Positions 7,542-13,888 of a stretch of DNA of 13,888 nt are shown piece after piece. A model generated the notes under the pieces. The model did not search any database. It was not told the origin of the DNA and worked only from the letters and a program-made list of their open reading frames with translations. The stretch is from contig CAADUC010000064.1 in assembly GCA_900752115.1 (NCBI GenBank), positions 1 through 13,888 of the forward strand. The letters run 5' to 3'. Within the stretch, counting starts at the first letter, position 1. Each line of letters begins with the position of its first letter. This DNA comes from Clostridia bacterium (lineage in GTDB: Bacteria; Bacillota; Clostridia; Oscillospirales; Acutalibacteraceae). The position numbers were made by a program, and so were the translations under genes.

Positions 7542-8834
7542 TTATTCGGCGGCTTCCGTTAGAACGGCATTGTCACGCACAATGGACATAGCCTTCTCCA
7601 CTGCAACGTCCTTCGCAAGATCTTCCTTCGCAATGAAAGCCTTAACCTTGTCAGCTTCCATCTCATAGCTCTTGGCAATCTTCTCATACTCAGCGTCAAG
7701 CTCCTCGTCGGTCGGCTGAATATTCTCAAGCTGGGCAATTTTCTCAAGAGCCAGACGCACCTTGACCTGACGCTCCGCCTGAGCGCGGAACGAATCGCGC
7801 AGGGCGTTGTTATCCATGCCCGTATACTTCATGTAGGTATCCAGGTTCAGGCCCTGAGACTGCAGACGATAGGCAAAGTCGCGCACATCGTCGTTAATGC
7901 GGTTCTCATACATAGCCTCCGGGATTTCCGCCTGCACCAGTTCAACCAGCTTGTCAAGAATGGCGTTTTCCACCTCGTTCTTCGAACGGTTCTCAGCGGA
8001 CTCCGTCAGCTTCGTGCGAACATCGGCCTTATAAGCGTCCACGGTGTCAAAATCGCTGACGTCCTTGACAAAGTCGTCATCCACCTCGGGGAGCTCCTTC
8101 ATCTTGATCTCATGGAGCTTAATCTTGAAGACAGCGTCCTTGCCCGCAAGCTCCGCGGCATGGTACTCTTCCGGGAACTTTACGTTGATATCAAACTCCT
8201 CGCCGGTCTTGTGGCCGACAATCTGATCCTCAAAGCCGGGAATGAACGTGTTGGAGCCAAGGTTCAGCGTAGCGTTTTCTGCCTTGCCGCCCTCAAACGC
8301 AACACCGTCCACAAAGCCCTCGTAATCGATCACCGTGATGTCGCCGTTCTGCGCCTCACGATCTTCGACCGTCACCATTCTGGAGTTGCGCTCCTGCACC
8401 TTGCGGACCTCAGCGTCGACATCCTCGTCCGTTACCTTAACAGGCTTCTTTTCGATGGCAATGCCCTTATAATTCTCAATGGAAACTTCCGGCTTCGTGG
8501 TAATGGTGACCTTGAAGCACAGACCATCCTTACCAGCAGAGACAAGATCGAAGTCCACCTTATCCTCAACAAACTCGACGCCGGCTTCCTTTACAGCCTC
8601 CTCGAGAGCAGCAGGATACAGGGAATTGATGGCGTCCTCATAGAACACCTGGCTGCCGTAGAACTTCTCCACGAAAGCACGGGGAGCCTTGCCCTTACGG
8701 AAACCGGGAATCGTGATCTTTTTATTTTCCTTGCGGTAAACCTGCTCGACAGCCTTCTCGAATACATCGCCGGGCAGCTCAATCTCTAACTGATAACGGT
8801 TGGTCGCGACCTGATTGCTAGACTTCAGACTCAT
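7542..8834 (-). CDS. tig: Trigger factor (ribosome-associated chaperone, peptidyl-prolyl isomerase)
   Basis: 430 residues. The N-terminal ribosome-binding domain carries the signature GFRKGKAP (44-51), which docks on ribosomal protein L23 near the exit tunnel (family knowledge). A central FKBP-type isomerase domain spans about 160-245, with DYEGFVDG and GFEDQIVG motifs. It is followed by the helical C-terminal cradle. The ATG at 8834 has GGAGGA 7 nt upstream and a short leader from the promoter at 8873-8901. It is the first gene of the quality-control block tig-clpP-clpX-lon-engB, an order known in Clostridia. Length is normal. Only a weak hairpin with TTTTT follows the gene, so transcription probably continues into clpP. 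Confidence 0.98.
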   Translation of the reverse strand: MSLKSSNQVATNRYQLEIELPGDVFEKAVEQVYRKENKKITIPGFRKGKAPRAFVEKFYGSQVFYEDAINSLYPAALEEAVKEAGVEFVEDKVDFDLVSAGKDGLCFKVTITTKPEVSIENYKGIAIEKKPVKVTDEDVDAEVRKVQERNSRMVTVEDREAQNGDITVIDYEGFVDGVAFEGGKAENATLNLGSNTFIPGFEDQIVGHKTGEEFDINVKFPEEYHAAELAGKDAVFKIKLHEIKMKELPEVDDDFVKDVSDFDTVDAYKADVRTKLTESAENRSKNEVENAILDKLVELVQAEIPEAMYENRINDDVRDFAYRLQSQGLNLDTYMKYTGMDNNALRDSFRAQAERQVKVRLALEKIAQLENIQPTDEELDAEYEKIAKSYEMEADKVKAFIAKEDLAKDVAVEKAMSIVRDNAVLTEAAE

Positions 8835-8872
8835 TTTTGTTTCCTCCTGCGAAATAGCAAATTATCTTGATA

Positions 8873-8901
8873 ATTATAGCATACAATACCGAAATATTCC
8901 A
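8873..8901 (-). promoter_or_regulatory. Extended -10 promoter of tig and the downstream protease genes
   Basis: On the minus strand a perfect TATAAT (8873-8878) is preceded by TG plus one base, giving TGCTATAAT. The -35 at 17-nt spacing, TGGAAT (8896-8901), is weak, as often seen with extended -10 promoters. Transcription should start near 8866, about 32 nt before the tig ATG. A GTGCGAT motif abuts the -35 box. Confidence 0.8.
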
Positions 8902-8952
8902 TAGTGCGATTAAAATATTTAAAATTTATTTATTGTGTATGTCATCGCACTA
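8902..8952. repeat. 9-bp inverted repeat upstream of the tig promoter
   Basis: TAGTGCGAT (8902-8910) and ATCGCACTA (8944-8952) are perfect inverted copies around a 33-nt, very AT-rich spacer. One arm overlaps the last codons and stop of the phosphoesterase gene; the other abuts the tig -35 box. A third copy of the core lies at 8973-8981. The placement fits an operator, but this is inference, and no regulator is known. Confidence 0.5.
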
Positions 8953-9631
8953 AAACAGGGGCAAATTTAACGTAATCGCACGAAATCAGATGCATCCGAA
9001 TACCGCGGTACTCTTTGATCGCGGCACGCTTGGCGGCCTGCGTTCCGTGGATGTGACCGAAATAGCAGTCTTCGATTCCGCGCTCCAAAAGCACGTTGAG
9101 AATCTCATCGCAGCGCTGATCGTAATACAGAGGCGGATAGTGGAGAAAAACAACCGGACGCAAACCAAATGCTTCCGCCTCGTTCAGAGAAGCCGTCAGG
9201 CGGCCCACTTCGCGGCTGACAATCTTCCGATCCTCAGGCGTCTCCGCATTGTACACCCATCCTCGCGTGCCGCAGACAGCGACATTTTCCACAGGAACAG
9301 CGCTGTTATGGACAAGAGAAAGCGAATAAAAACCATGCTCCTCAAAGAAGCTTTCAATTTTTTTTCGCGTGCTCCACCAATAATCGTGGTTGCCCTTGAG
9401 AAGAAGCTTTTTTCCGGGAAGTGCATGCAGAAACGCAAAATCACGCTCGGCGTCCTCCAGCCGCATGGCCCAGGAAACGTCCCCCGCAATCACCACCGTA
9501 TCCTCCGGAGAAACGACGGCTCTCCAGTTCTTTTCCAAACGCTCAACATAGCCATTCCATCCCGGAAAAATATCCATCGGCTTTTTTCCGTCGAGAGAAA
9601 GGTGCAGGTCCGCTATGACAAACAATGCCAT
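8942..9631 (-). CDS. Calcineurin-like metallophosphoesterase
   Basis: 229 residues, cytoplasmic. The five metal-binding blocks of the family are seen: DLH (Asp8, His10), GDVSWA (Asp51), GNHD (Asn81, His82), LHYPP (His164) and GHIHG (His193, His195). The WAMRLEDAERDF segment after the GD motif and the YWWSTRKK stretch after GNHD are typical of a Firmicute branch of unknown substrate; no specific nucleotide or phosphoprotein role can be assigned. The ATG at 9631 starts 4 nt after the thrC stop. The GGGGTGA that contains that stop serves as a ribosome binding site, which suggests coupling to thrC. Its 3' end overlaps the inverted repeat before the tig promoter. No terminator is seen after it. 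Confidence 0.93.
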   Translation of the reverse strand: MALFVIADLHLSLDGKKPMDIFPGWNGYVERLEKNWRAVVSPEDTVVIAGDVSWAMRLEDAERDFAFLHALPGKKLLLKGNHDYWWSTRKKIESFFEEHGFYSLSLVHNSAVPVENVAVCGTRGWVYNAETPEDRKIVSREVGRLTASLNEAEAFGLRPVVFLHYPPLYYDQRCDEILNVLLERGIEDCYFGHIHGTQAAKRAAIKEYRGIRMHLISCDYVKFAPVLVR

Positions 9632-9635
9632 GCGC

Positions 9636-11141
9636 TCACCCCAGCAGCGACAAAACCGTGTCCGCCATATTCTCCTTTGCGCAGCTCTGCGTAAAACGAA
9701 TCGGCTTGCCGCGCAGAGACAGAATCGGCTGCGGAACAGCGGCGCCCGTCAGAGCGGAAAGTTCCTCCACACGGGAGAATTCATCGGACGCAGACGCCTG
9801 GCCTGAGATCGCTTCCAAAACACTTGGAGCGAACTTATAAGGACTGGCGGTGGAAACCACGACGGTCGGCGTAGCCCGATCCCCCGTTTCCGCTGCATAC
9901 TGTCCATAGACATTAACCGCAACCGCAGTGTGAGGATCGCACAGATAGTTTTCGACCCCGAAAAGCTCATGAATGGTAGCTTTTGTTGCGTTATCATCGC
10001 AGAAGCCCGCCCAGAACAGTTCTCTTACTTTTGCGAGCGTATCCGCATCTATTTCATAGCGCCCACATTCGCTGAGCTCTCCCATCCATCCGGCAACACG
10101 TGCGCTGTCGCCGCCCGTCAGGTGGAACAGCAAACGCTCCAGATTGCTGGAAACCAGAATATCCATAGAGGGAGAAATTGTCGTATGGAAGGGACGGCTG
10201 CGATTGTATACGCCGGTACGCAGGAACTCCGTAAGGACATTGTTTTCATTGGAAGCGCAGACAAGGCGGTTCACCGGAAGCCCCATTTCCTTTGCATAAA
10301 AAGCGGCAAGAATATTGCCGAAGTTTCCGGTCGGCACAACGATGTTGATTTTCTCGCCGGGATGATCCATCTCCCCTGTTTTCATCAAATCGCAGTAAGC
10401 CGAGAAATAGTAAACAATCTGAGGCAGAAGGCGTCCCCAATTGATGGAGTTCGCGCTGGAGAACATCATGCCGTTTGCATCCAGAGCTGCTTTGACGGCC
10501 GGGTCGGTAAAGATTTTCTTAACGCCGGTCTGGGCATCGTCAAAGTTTCCCTGAATCGCGCAGACAGCAACATTCTGTCCTTCCTGCACCTGCATCTGAC
10601 GCTTCTGCATCTCGCTGACGCCGTTCTCTGGATAAAAGACAACAATTCTGGTGCCCGGTACATCGCAGAAGCCTTCCAGCGCTGCTTTGCCGGTATCACC
10701 GGAGGTAGCCACGAGAATCACGGCAGTCTTATCGGTTCCCGTCTTCTGCAGCGAGCGGGTCAGGAGGTGCGGCAGCATCTGCAGCGCCATATCCTTGAAC
10801 GCACACGTCGGGCCGTGCCAAAGCTCGAGCAGATACATATTCAGCTCCCCGTTTTGCTGAAGCGTCAGCGGAGCCGGCGAATCACCGGAAAATTTCTCCG
10901 GCGCATACGCTGCCTGGGCGCACTGCAGAAGCTCTTCTTCGGTAAACTCCGGAAGAAAATCAGCCATGATTTTGGCTGCGCGTTCCGTATAAGAACAGAG
11001 AGACAGCCTGACAAGATCCTCATACGTATATTTTGGAAGAGATTCCGGCACAAACAGTCCGCCGTCTGCGCTGATGCCCTGGGCAATCGCCTGAGCTGCG
11101 CTGACGTGCTCGCTGCTGTTTCGAGTGCAGCAATATTTCAA
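9636..11141 (-). CDS. thrC: Threonine synthase (TTG start)
   Basis: 501 residues; a PLP enzyme that converts O-phosphohomoserine to threonine. The N terminus KYCCTRNSSEHVSAAQAI matches the family pattern (Y-x-S-T-R...), here with Cys in place of the usual Ser. The PLP lysine lies in WHGPTCAFKDMA (Lys116), with the phosphate-binding ATSGDTGKAA and the FSSANSINWGR motif further on. The long insert marks the bacterial (fold II, long) form. TTG at 11139-11141 is chosen over TTG at 11148-11150: AAAGGGG lies 9 nt from the former but directly abuts the latter, and the resulting N terminus fits the family. The start overlaps the stop of a doubtful small ORF (TTGA). Its own promoter is at 11356-11384. 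Confidence 0.96.
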   Translation of the reverse strand: MKYCCTRNSSEHVSAAQAIAQGISADGGLFVPESLPKYTYEDLVRLSLCSYTERAAKIMADFLPEFTEEELLQCAQAAYAPEKFSGDSPAPLTLQQNGELNMYLLELWHGPTCAFKDMALQMLPHLLTRSLQKTGTDKTAVILVATSGDTGKAALEGFCDVPGTRIVVFYPENGVSEMQKRQMQVQEGQNVAVCAIQGNFDDAQTGVKKIFTDPAVKAALDANGMMFSSANSINWGRLLPQIVYYFSAYCDLMKTGEMDHPGEKINIVVPTGNFGNILAAFYAKEMGLPVNRLVCASNENNVLTEFLRTGVYNRSRPFHTTISPSMDILVSSNLERLLFHLTGGDSARVAGWMGELSECGRYEIDADTLAKVRELFWAGFCDDNATKATIHELFGVENYLCDPHTAVAVNVYGQYAAETGDRATPTVVVSTASPYKFAPSVLEAISGQASASDEFSRVEELSALTGAAVPQPILSLRGKPIRFTQSCAKENMADTVLSLLG

Positions 11142-11338
11142 AAGGAACAACCCCTTTCATTTTGCAGTCGGAACATCTTCCGCTGCATTTTCCTTCCCTG
11201 TGCCCCATATGAGCTTTTGCCGACAGTATCAGCGATACTTTGGTTCCCGTGAAAGTTGGTTTCCGGCCGCAGGACAACAGCAGCTTTTTCTCCGTACCGG
11301 CACGAGCCACAGCAAATATCGTCTTCCTTCAGCTCCAC
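11138..11338 (-). CDS. Doubtful small Cys-rich ORF in the thrC leader
   Basis: 66 codons from GTG. It encodes DDICCGSCRYG near the start, a cysteine cluster that looks non-random, and then no recognisable domain. For: it follows directly on a consensus promoter, its early codon use looks like that of its neighbours, and its TGA stop overlaps the thrC TTG as TTGA, the same arrangement seen between yraN and the dipeptidase. Against: a stop codon lies immediately before the GTG, no ribosome binding site precedes it, and the 5' leader would be only about 10 nt. In another frame the same leader encodes CSGRCSDC (about 11166-11189), so a frameshifted zinc-ribbon-like remnant is an alternative reading. 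Confidence 0.28.
   Translation of the reverse strand: MELKEDDICCGSCRYGEKAAVVLRPETNFHGNQSIADTVGKSSYGAQGRKMQRKMFRLQNERGCSF
11151..11157 (-). promoter_or_regulatory. Ribosome binding site that fixes the thrC TTG start
   Basis: AAAGGGG on the minus strand lies 9 nt before the TTG at 11139-11141 and directly abuts the alternative TTG at 11148-11150, which it therefore could not serve. A hairpin (11163-11187) ends 5 nt upstream of it. Confidence 0.65.
11163..11187 (-). repeat. Hairpin just upstream of the thrC ribosome binding site
   Basis: On the minus strand TGCAG-CGGAA pairs with TTCCG-(A)-CTGCA around a GATG loop: 10 bp with one bulged A. It ends 5 nt before AAAGGGG and could affect thrC translation. 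It has no U-tract, so it is not a terminator. Confidence 0.5.
11225..11239 (-). repeat. Short perfect hairpin in the thrC leader
   Basis: AGTATC and GATACT pair over 6 bp around a 3-nt loop (GCT in the minus transcript). With the hairpin at 11163-11187 it gives the leader of about 205 nt some structure. No known riboswitch or T-box signature was recognised. Confidence 0.35.
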
Positions 11339-11355
11339 TCATGTAGACAAGCTCT

Positions 11356-11384
11356 ATTTTATCCGATTCTTCCCTTTCTGTCAA
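11356..11384 (-). promoter_or_regulatory. Consensus sigma-A promoter of thrC
   Basis: On the minus strand a perfect TTGACA (11379-11384) is followed after 17 nt by TAAAAT (11356-11361, 5/6 match). The -35 box contains the TGA stop codon of the dipeptidase gene. Transcription should start near 11349, leaving a leader of about 205 nt before the thrC start. Confidence 0.88.
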
Positions 11385-12295
11385 AGAGAATGAAAGAAAT
11401 CAAAGGCATTTTCAAAGAAAATTTGGCGAACAAGGCTTTCAGAGTACCCGTGGCGAAGAAAAAGCTCGTAAATCTCCTCCATGGAAGAAAGGCCTTCCAT
11501 ATCCTCCGGCAGCTCCGTCCCGTCAAAATCGCTGCCAATAGCCAACGTTCTCTCTCCACCTAACGAGAGAAAATGTTCGGCATGGCGGTACAGATCTTCC
11601 CGGCTTGCCTTTCCCTGCGAACGAAGAAAGAAAGGAGCAAAGTTAAGCCCGACAAGACCTCCTCTGTCGCGGATCAGACAGAACTGTTCATCAGTCAGAT
11701 TGCGCGGATGAGCGCACAGGGAACGTGCGTTTGAGTGACTGGCAACGAGCGGTCCTGCTGTGTGGACCGCCACATCATAAAAAAGACGTTCACTGGCGTG
11801 AGACAGATCGATCGCCATACCCAGGCGCTCCATTTCCTGCAGCGCTTCCATACCGAACGGCGTTAATCCTCCGGGAGCACGAACGCCTCCTCCAAGCTCG
11901 TTGGCGGCGTTCCAGGTCAGCGTCATCATACGTACGCCGCGCGAATACAAGTGACGAATCCCATCTATCGTCCCGGCAGCAGCTGCTCCGCTTTCAACTG
12001 TCAGAATTGCCCCGCATTCTCCGTCGCGGAGGCTGTCAAGGTCTGCTCCGCAGCGAACCAGACGCAGCCTGGGACAGCGTTTAGCCTCCGCTTCGAGAAG
12101 AGCGGCGGCTTCGTCAAAGAAGCGAACCGCTCCGGCTCCGCGCAGGTCATCGGGAATCCAGACGGCAAAGCACTGTACCCACCGGGAGAAGGAAATTCCC
12201 CGTTCCAAATCCAGCTGCAGATCGTTGTGCAGCAGACTTTTGCCCGTCTTCACACACTCGCCCAGCGTGTCGCAATGCAGATCAAACAGTTTCAA
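11381..12295 (-). CDS. M19 family (renal/membrane-type) dipeptidase, TTG start
   Basis: 304 residues; a binuclear zinc dipeptidase, cytoplasmic since no signal peptide or membrane segment is seen. The metal ligands of the family are all present: His7 and Asp9 (DLHCDT), bridging Glu101 (TVESG), His166 (LSHAS) and His187 (SHSN). The catalytic Asp256 lies in IGSDFDG. The spacing between the last two His (21) equals that of the human renal enzyme (family knowledge). Substrates are probably dipeptides, possibly with a D-residue, but this cannot be read. The TTG start overlaps the yraN stop as TTGA and has GGAGGGGG 9 nt upstream. It is the last gene of the rbgA-rnhB-yraN operon, where it is not a usual member. 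Confidence 0.95.
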   Translation of the reverse strand: MKLFDLHCDTLGECVKTGKSLLHNDLQLDLERGISFSRWVQCFAVWIPDDLRGAGAVRFFDEAAALLEAEAKRCPRLRLVRCGADLDSLRDGECGAILTVESGAAAAGTIDGIRHLYSRGVRMMTLTWNAANELGGGVRAPGGLTPFGMEALQEMERLGMAIDLSHASERLFYDVAVHTAGPLVASHSNARSLCAHPRNLTDEQFCLIRDRGGLVGLNFAPFFLRSQGKASREDLYRHAEHFLSLGGERTLAIGSDFDGTELPEDMEGLSSMEEIYELFLRHGYSESLVRQIFFENAFDFFHSL

Positions 12296-12663
12296 TGCCA
12301 GCTTCCCCCTCCAAACGCATTTTTGATATGTGAAATCTCATACGTCCCATTTTCACGGCGGGTAAGGCCAATCACATCGAAGCGCGGCTGGCGGCTGGTA
12401 GGATGACGCAGCAGGTATAGAGAGGCCGTTCGCAGAATTCGCGCTTGTTTGTCCGCGGTTACCGATTCCAAAGGAGAGACAAGCGCTCCTGTTTTCCGCT
12501 CCTTCACCTCTACAAAAACGAGAAGAGACTCCGTTTCTGCGATAATGTCAATTTCTCCCCTGCGGCAGCGAAAGTTCCGCGTTACAATGCGGTATCCATT
12601 TTCCGCCAGGTACGCAGCGGCAAGGTTTTCCCCTGCCTTTCCTTCTTCACTGCTGATGCTCAT
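12292..12663 (-). CDS. yraN: YraN/UPF0102 family endonuclease-like protein
   Basis: 123 residues. It has the conserved N-terminal GxxGENLAAxYLxxxGY pattern (Glu12) and a PD-(D/E)XK nuclease-like core: GEIDII (Glu37, Asp39) followed by FVEVKER (Glu52, Lys54). The family is uncharacterised. It is related in fold to Holliday junction resolvases and is nearly always next to rnhB, but no activity is established here. The ATG at 12663 overlaps the rnhB end by 17 nt, with GAGGAG about 10 nt upstream. Its stop overlaps the dipeptidase TTG start. Length is normal. Confidence 0.95.
   Translation of the reverse strand: MSISSEEGKAGENLAAAYLAENGYRIVTRNFRCRRGEIDIIAETESLLVFVEVKERKTGALVSPLESVTADKQARILRTASLYLLRHPTSRQPRFDVIGLTRRENGTYEISHIKNAFGGGSWH
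12305..12312 (-). promoter_or_regulatory. Ribosome binding site that fixes the dipeptidase TTG start
   Basis: GGAGGGGG on the minus strand, inside the 3' end of yraN, lies 9 nt before the TTG at 12293-12295. No ATG or GTG competes at useful spacing, and the next residues are the family N terminus with the zinc-binding DLHCDT. Confidence 0.8.
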
Positions 12664-13288
12664 ACTGTGCCAACTCCTCGGGAGAAAGGAGCTTCTTCAG
12701 AAAGCTTCTGCGGTGAATCGGGCAGGGACCATATTGTCTAAGCAGCTCTACATGCAGCTTCGTTCCGTATCCTTTGTGTTTTGCGAACTGATACTGAGGA
12801 TAAAGAGCATCCATCTCCTCCATATAGCGATCCCGGCTGACCTTGGCCAAAATGGAGGCGGCCGCAATGCTGGCAGAAAGAGAATCGCCTTTTACAATGG
12901 TTTCTCCCGGAATGGAAAGCGGCGGCATGCGGTTGCCGTCAATCAGAGCGTATGCAGCCGGGACAGACAACCCCTCACAGGCACGGCGCATTGCCAGAAA
13001 TGTAGCCTGCAGAATATTGATTTCGTCAATCTCCGCCTCGCTTGCGCTGGCAACGCTCCAAGCGATTGCCTGCTTACAAATGGAGTCGTAAAGCTTTTCT
13101 CTTTTTTTCGCAGAGAGCTTTTTGGAATCATCCAGATCCGGCAAATCAAAGTGCTGCGGCAAAATAACCGCGGCAGCATAGACCGGAGCGGCCAAAGGGC
13201 CCCGGCCTGCTTCATCAATCCCACAGACGGGCGAAAATCCCTCTGACAGTGCTTTGCGTTCAAATTGCATCGATTGCAGCTCCAGCAT
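12647..13288 (-). CDS. rnhB: Ribonuclease HII
   Basis: 213 residues; cleaves the RNA strand of RNA-DNA hybrids and removes single ribonucleotides from DNA. The DEDD active site is complete: Asp25 and Glu26 in [14 protein letters not shown], Asp117 in ALIDGNR and Asp135 in [18 protein letters not shown]. The C-terminal [10 protein letters not shown] and [10 protein letters not shown] motifs are typical. The ATG at 13288 starts 3 nt after the rbgA stop, with GGAGGAG inside the rbgA end. A second ATG six codons in is possible but less well placed. The pairing with rbgA is conserved in Firmicutes (ylqF-rnhB). Confidence 0.98.
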   Translation of the reverse strand: MLELQSMQFERKALSEGFSPVCGIDEAGRGPLAAPVYAAAVILPQHFDLPDLDDSKKLSAKKREKLYDSICKQAIAWSVASASEAEIDEINILQATFLAMRRACEGLSVPAAYALIDGNRMPPLSIPGETIVKGDSLSASIAAASILAKVSRDRYMEEMDALYPQYQFAKHKGYGTKLHVELLRQYGPCPIHRRSFLKKLLSPEELAQYEHQQ

Positions 13289-13291
13289 AGC

Positions 13292-13888
13292 TTACTCCTC
13301 CACTCTTTCGAGCGTGATACGTCCGAGACGGGCGCTGCGGAACTCATCCAAAACAGCGGCTGCGGCCCGCTCAGTGTTAATGACACCGCCCGCCATGAGC
13401 ATTCCTCTGTTTTTTCCGATAGCTTCCAGAATCTCGTCGCCGCGTCTTCCGGGCAGAAAGGACTCCTCCAGACGATACCGTTCACACACAGCCTTCGGAT
13501 AGGTTGGAACAAGGGCCTCCAGCAGTCGGGAGGCCAACCGTTCAGTATCGACTACTTCATCCTTTACCGCGCCGGTGAAAGCCAGATGTTCACCGACAAC
13601 CGGATCCTCAAATTTTGGCCACAAAACGCCGGGGGTATCAAGCAGCTCAAACCCTTTTCCAATGGTGAACCATCTGTTTTCCCGCGTAACGCCGGGACGA
13701 TCCGCAACCGCCGCTTTTCCGCCGCGGCAGAGCTTGTTGATCAAAGAAGACTTTCCCACATTGGGAATCCCCACCACCATCACACGAATCGTTCTGCCGA
13801 CCATTCCCTTGCTTTCCCAGACAGCAATCCTATCGCGGAGCACCTCACGCACCAGCGGGATAAAATTATTCAGCCCTTTTCCCGACCG
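13292..13888 (-). CDS. rbgA: Ribosome biogenesis GTPase RbgA/YlqF, 5' part outside the window
   Basis: 198 C-terminal residues are visible; the frame runs open to the right edge, so roughly the first 90 residues of a protein of about 280 are missing. The first codons read RSGKGLNNFIP, followed by G1 GIPNVGKSS, then the G2 Thr in DRPGVT and G3 DTPGVLWPKF. This is the circularly permuted YlqF/YawG layout in which G4 and G5 precede G1; the SGKGL at the edge fits the G5 end. A helical C-terminal domain follows, ending in RITLERVEE. It acts late in 50S assembly. It is the first visible gene of the operon with rnhB and yraN. An internal GTG at 13852 is not a real start. Confidence 0.96.
   Translation of the reverse strand, partial: RSGKGLNNFIPLVREVLRDRIAVWESKGMVGRTIRVMVVGIPNVGKSSLINKLCRGGKAAVADRPGVTRENRWFTIGKGFELLDTPGVLWPKFEDPVVGEHLAFTGAVKDEVVDTERLASRLLEALVPTYPKAVCERYRLEESFLPGRRGDEILEAIGKNRGMLMAGGVINTERAAAAVLDEFRSARLGRITLERVEE

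Noticed and set aside
7470..7545. Possible intrinsic terminator after tig (GCCG...CGGC followed by TTTTT)
   Set aside because: The stem is only 4 bp with a loop of about 16 nt, too weak to call.
9930..11252. Plus-strand open frame of 440 codons
   Set aside because: It lies wholly opposite thrC and its leader, has no recognisable domain or ribosome binding site, and its composition is that of an antisense frame of a GC-biased gene.
11142..11349. T-box or attenuator in the thrC leader
   Set aside because: There is no AGGGTGG-type T-box sequence and no terminator hairpin with a U-run before thrC.
12449..13246. Plus-strand open frame of 265 codons
   Set aside because: Antisense to rnhB and yraN, with no supporting motif or start signal.
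1..13888. Mobile elements, CRISPR arrays, phage or defence genes
   Set aside because: No transposase, integrase, regularly spaced repeats or atypical genes were found; the window is continuous core genome.

Overview
This window comes from a low-to-mid GC Firmicute, most likely a member of the Clostridia and perhaps of the Ruminococcaceae/Oscillospirales type. The evidence is the block tig-clpP-clpX-lon-engB, the block rbgA-rnhB-yraN, a Bacillus-type YerC/TrpR-like regulator, strong GGAGG-type ribosome binding sites and near-consensus sigma-A promoters. The genus is inference only. Every gene recognised lies on the minus strand, so transcription runs from right to left. It is a dense housekeeping region, with no mobile element, CRISPR array, toxin or phage gene in sight.

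Reading in the direction of transcription: (1) 13888-11381 is a tightly packed, translationally coupled operon of the ribosome-assembly GTPase rbgA (cut by the window edge), rnhB, yraN and an M19 dipeptidase. (2) A consensus promoter overlapping the dipeptidase stop codon starts a leader of about 205 nt with two hairpins and a doubtful Cys-rich small ORF. The leader is followed by thrC (TTG start) and a metallophosphoesterase. (3) An extended -10 promoter flanked by repeated GTGCGAT motifs starts the protein quality-control block: trigger factor, ClpP, ClpX, Lon and the GTPase EngB. The tig-clpP gap holds a very stable hairpin with a UUCG tetraloop. (4) A further promoter starts yerC (TTG start), a SAM methyltransferase and hslO (Hsp33), the three being overlapping or separated by one base. 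(5) A perfect-spacing promoter just after hslO drives a tRNA cluster: Val(TAC), Asp(GTC) and a third tRNA cut by the left edge.

The functional theme is protein birth and death: ribosome assembly (RbgA, EngB), nascent-chain folding (trigger factor), proteolysis (ClpXP, Lon), a redox-switched holdase (Hsp33) and tRNAs. thrC and the dipeptidase are unrelated neighbours.

No wholly new system is visible. The items most worth checking are non-coding: the tig-clpP hairpin pair, the GTGCGAT motif cluster at the tig promoter, the thrC leader with its small ORF, the clpX-lon hairpin, three TTG starts with strong ribosome binding sites, and a low-complexity tail on Lon.
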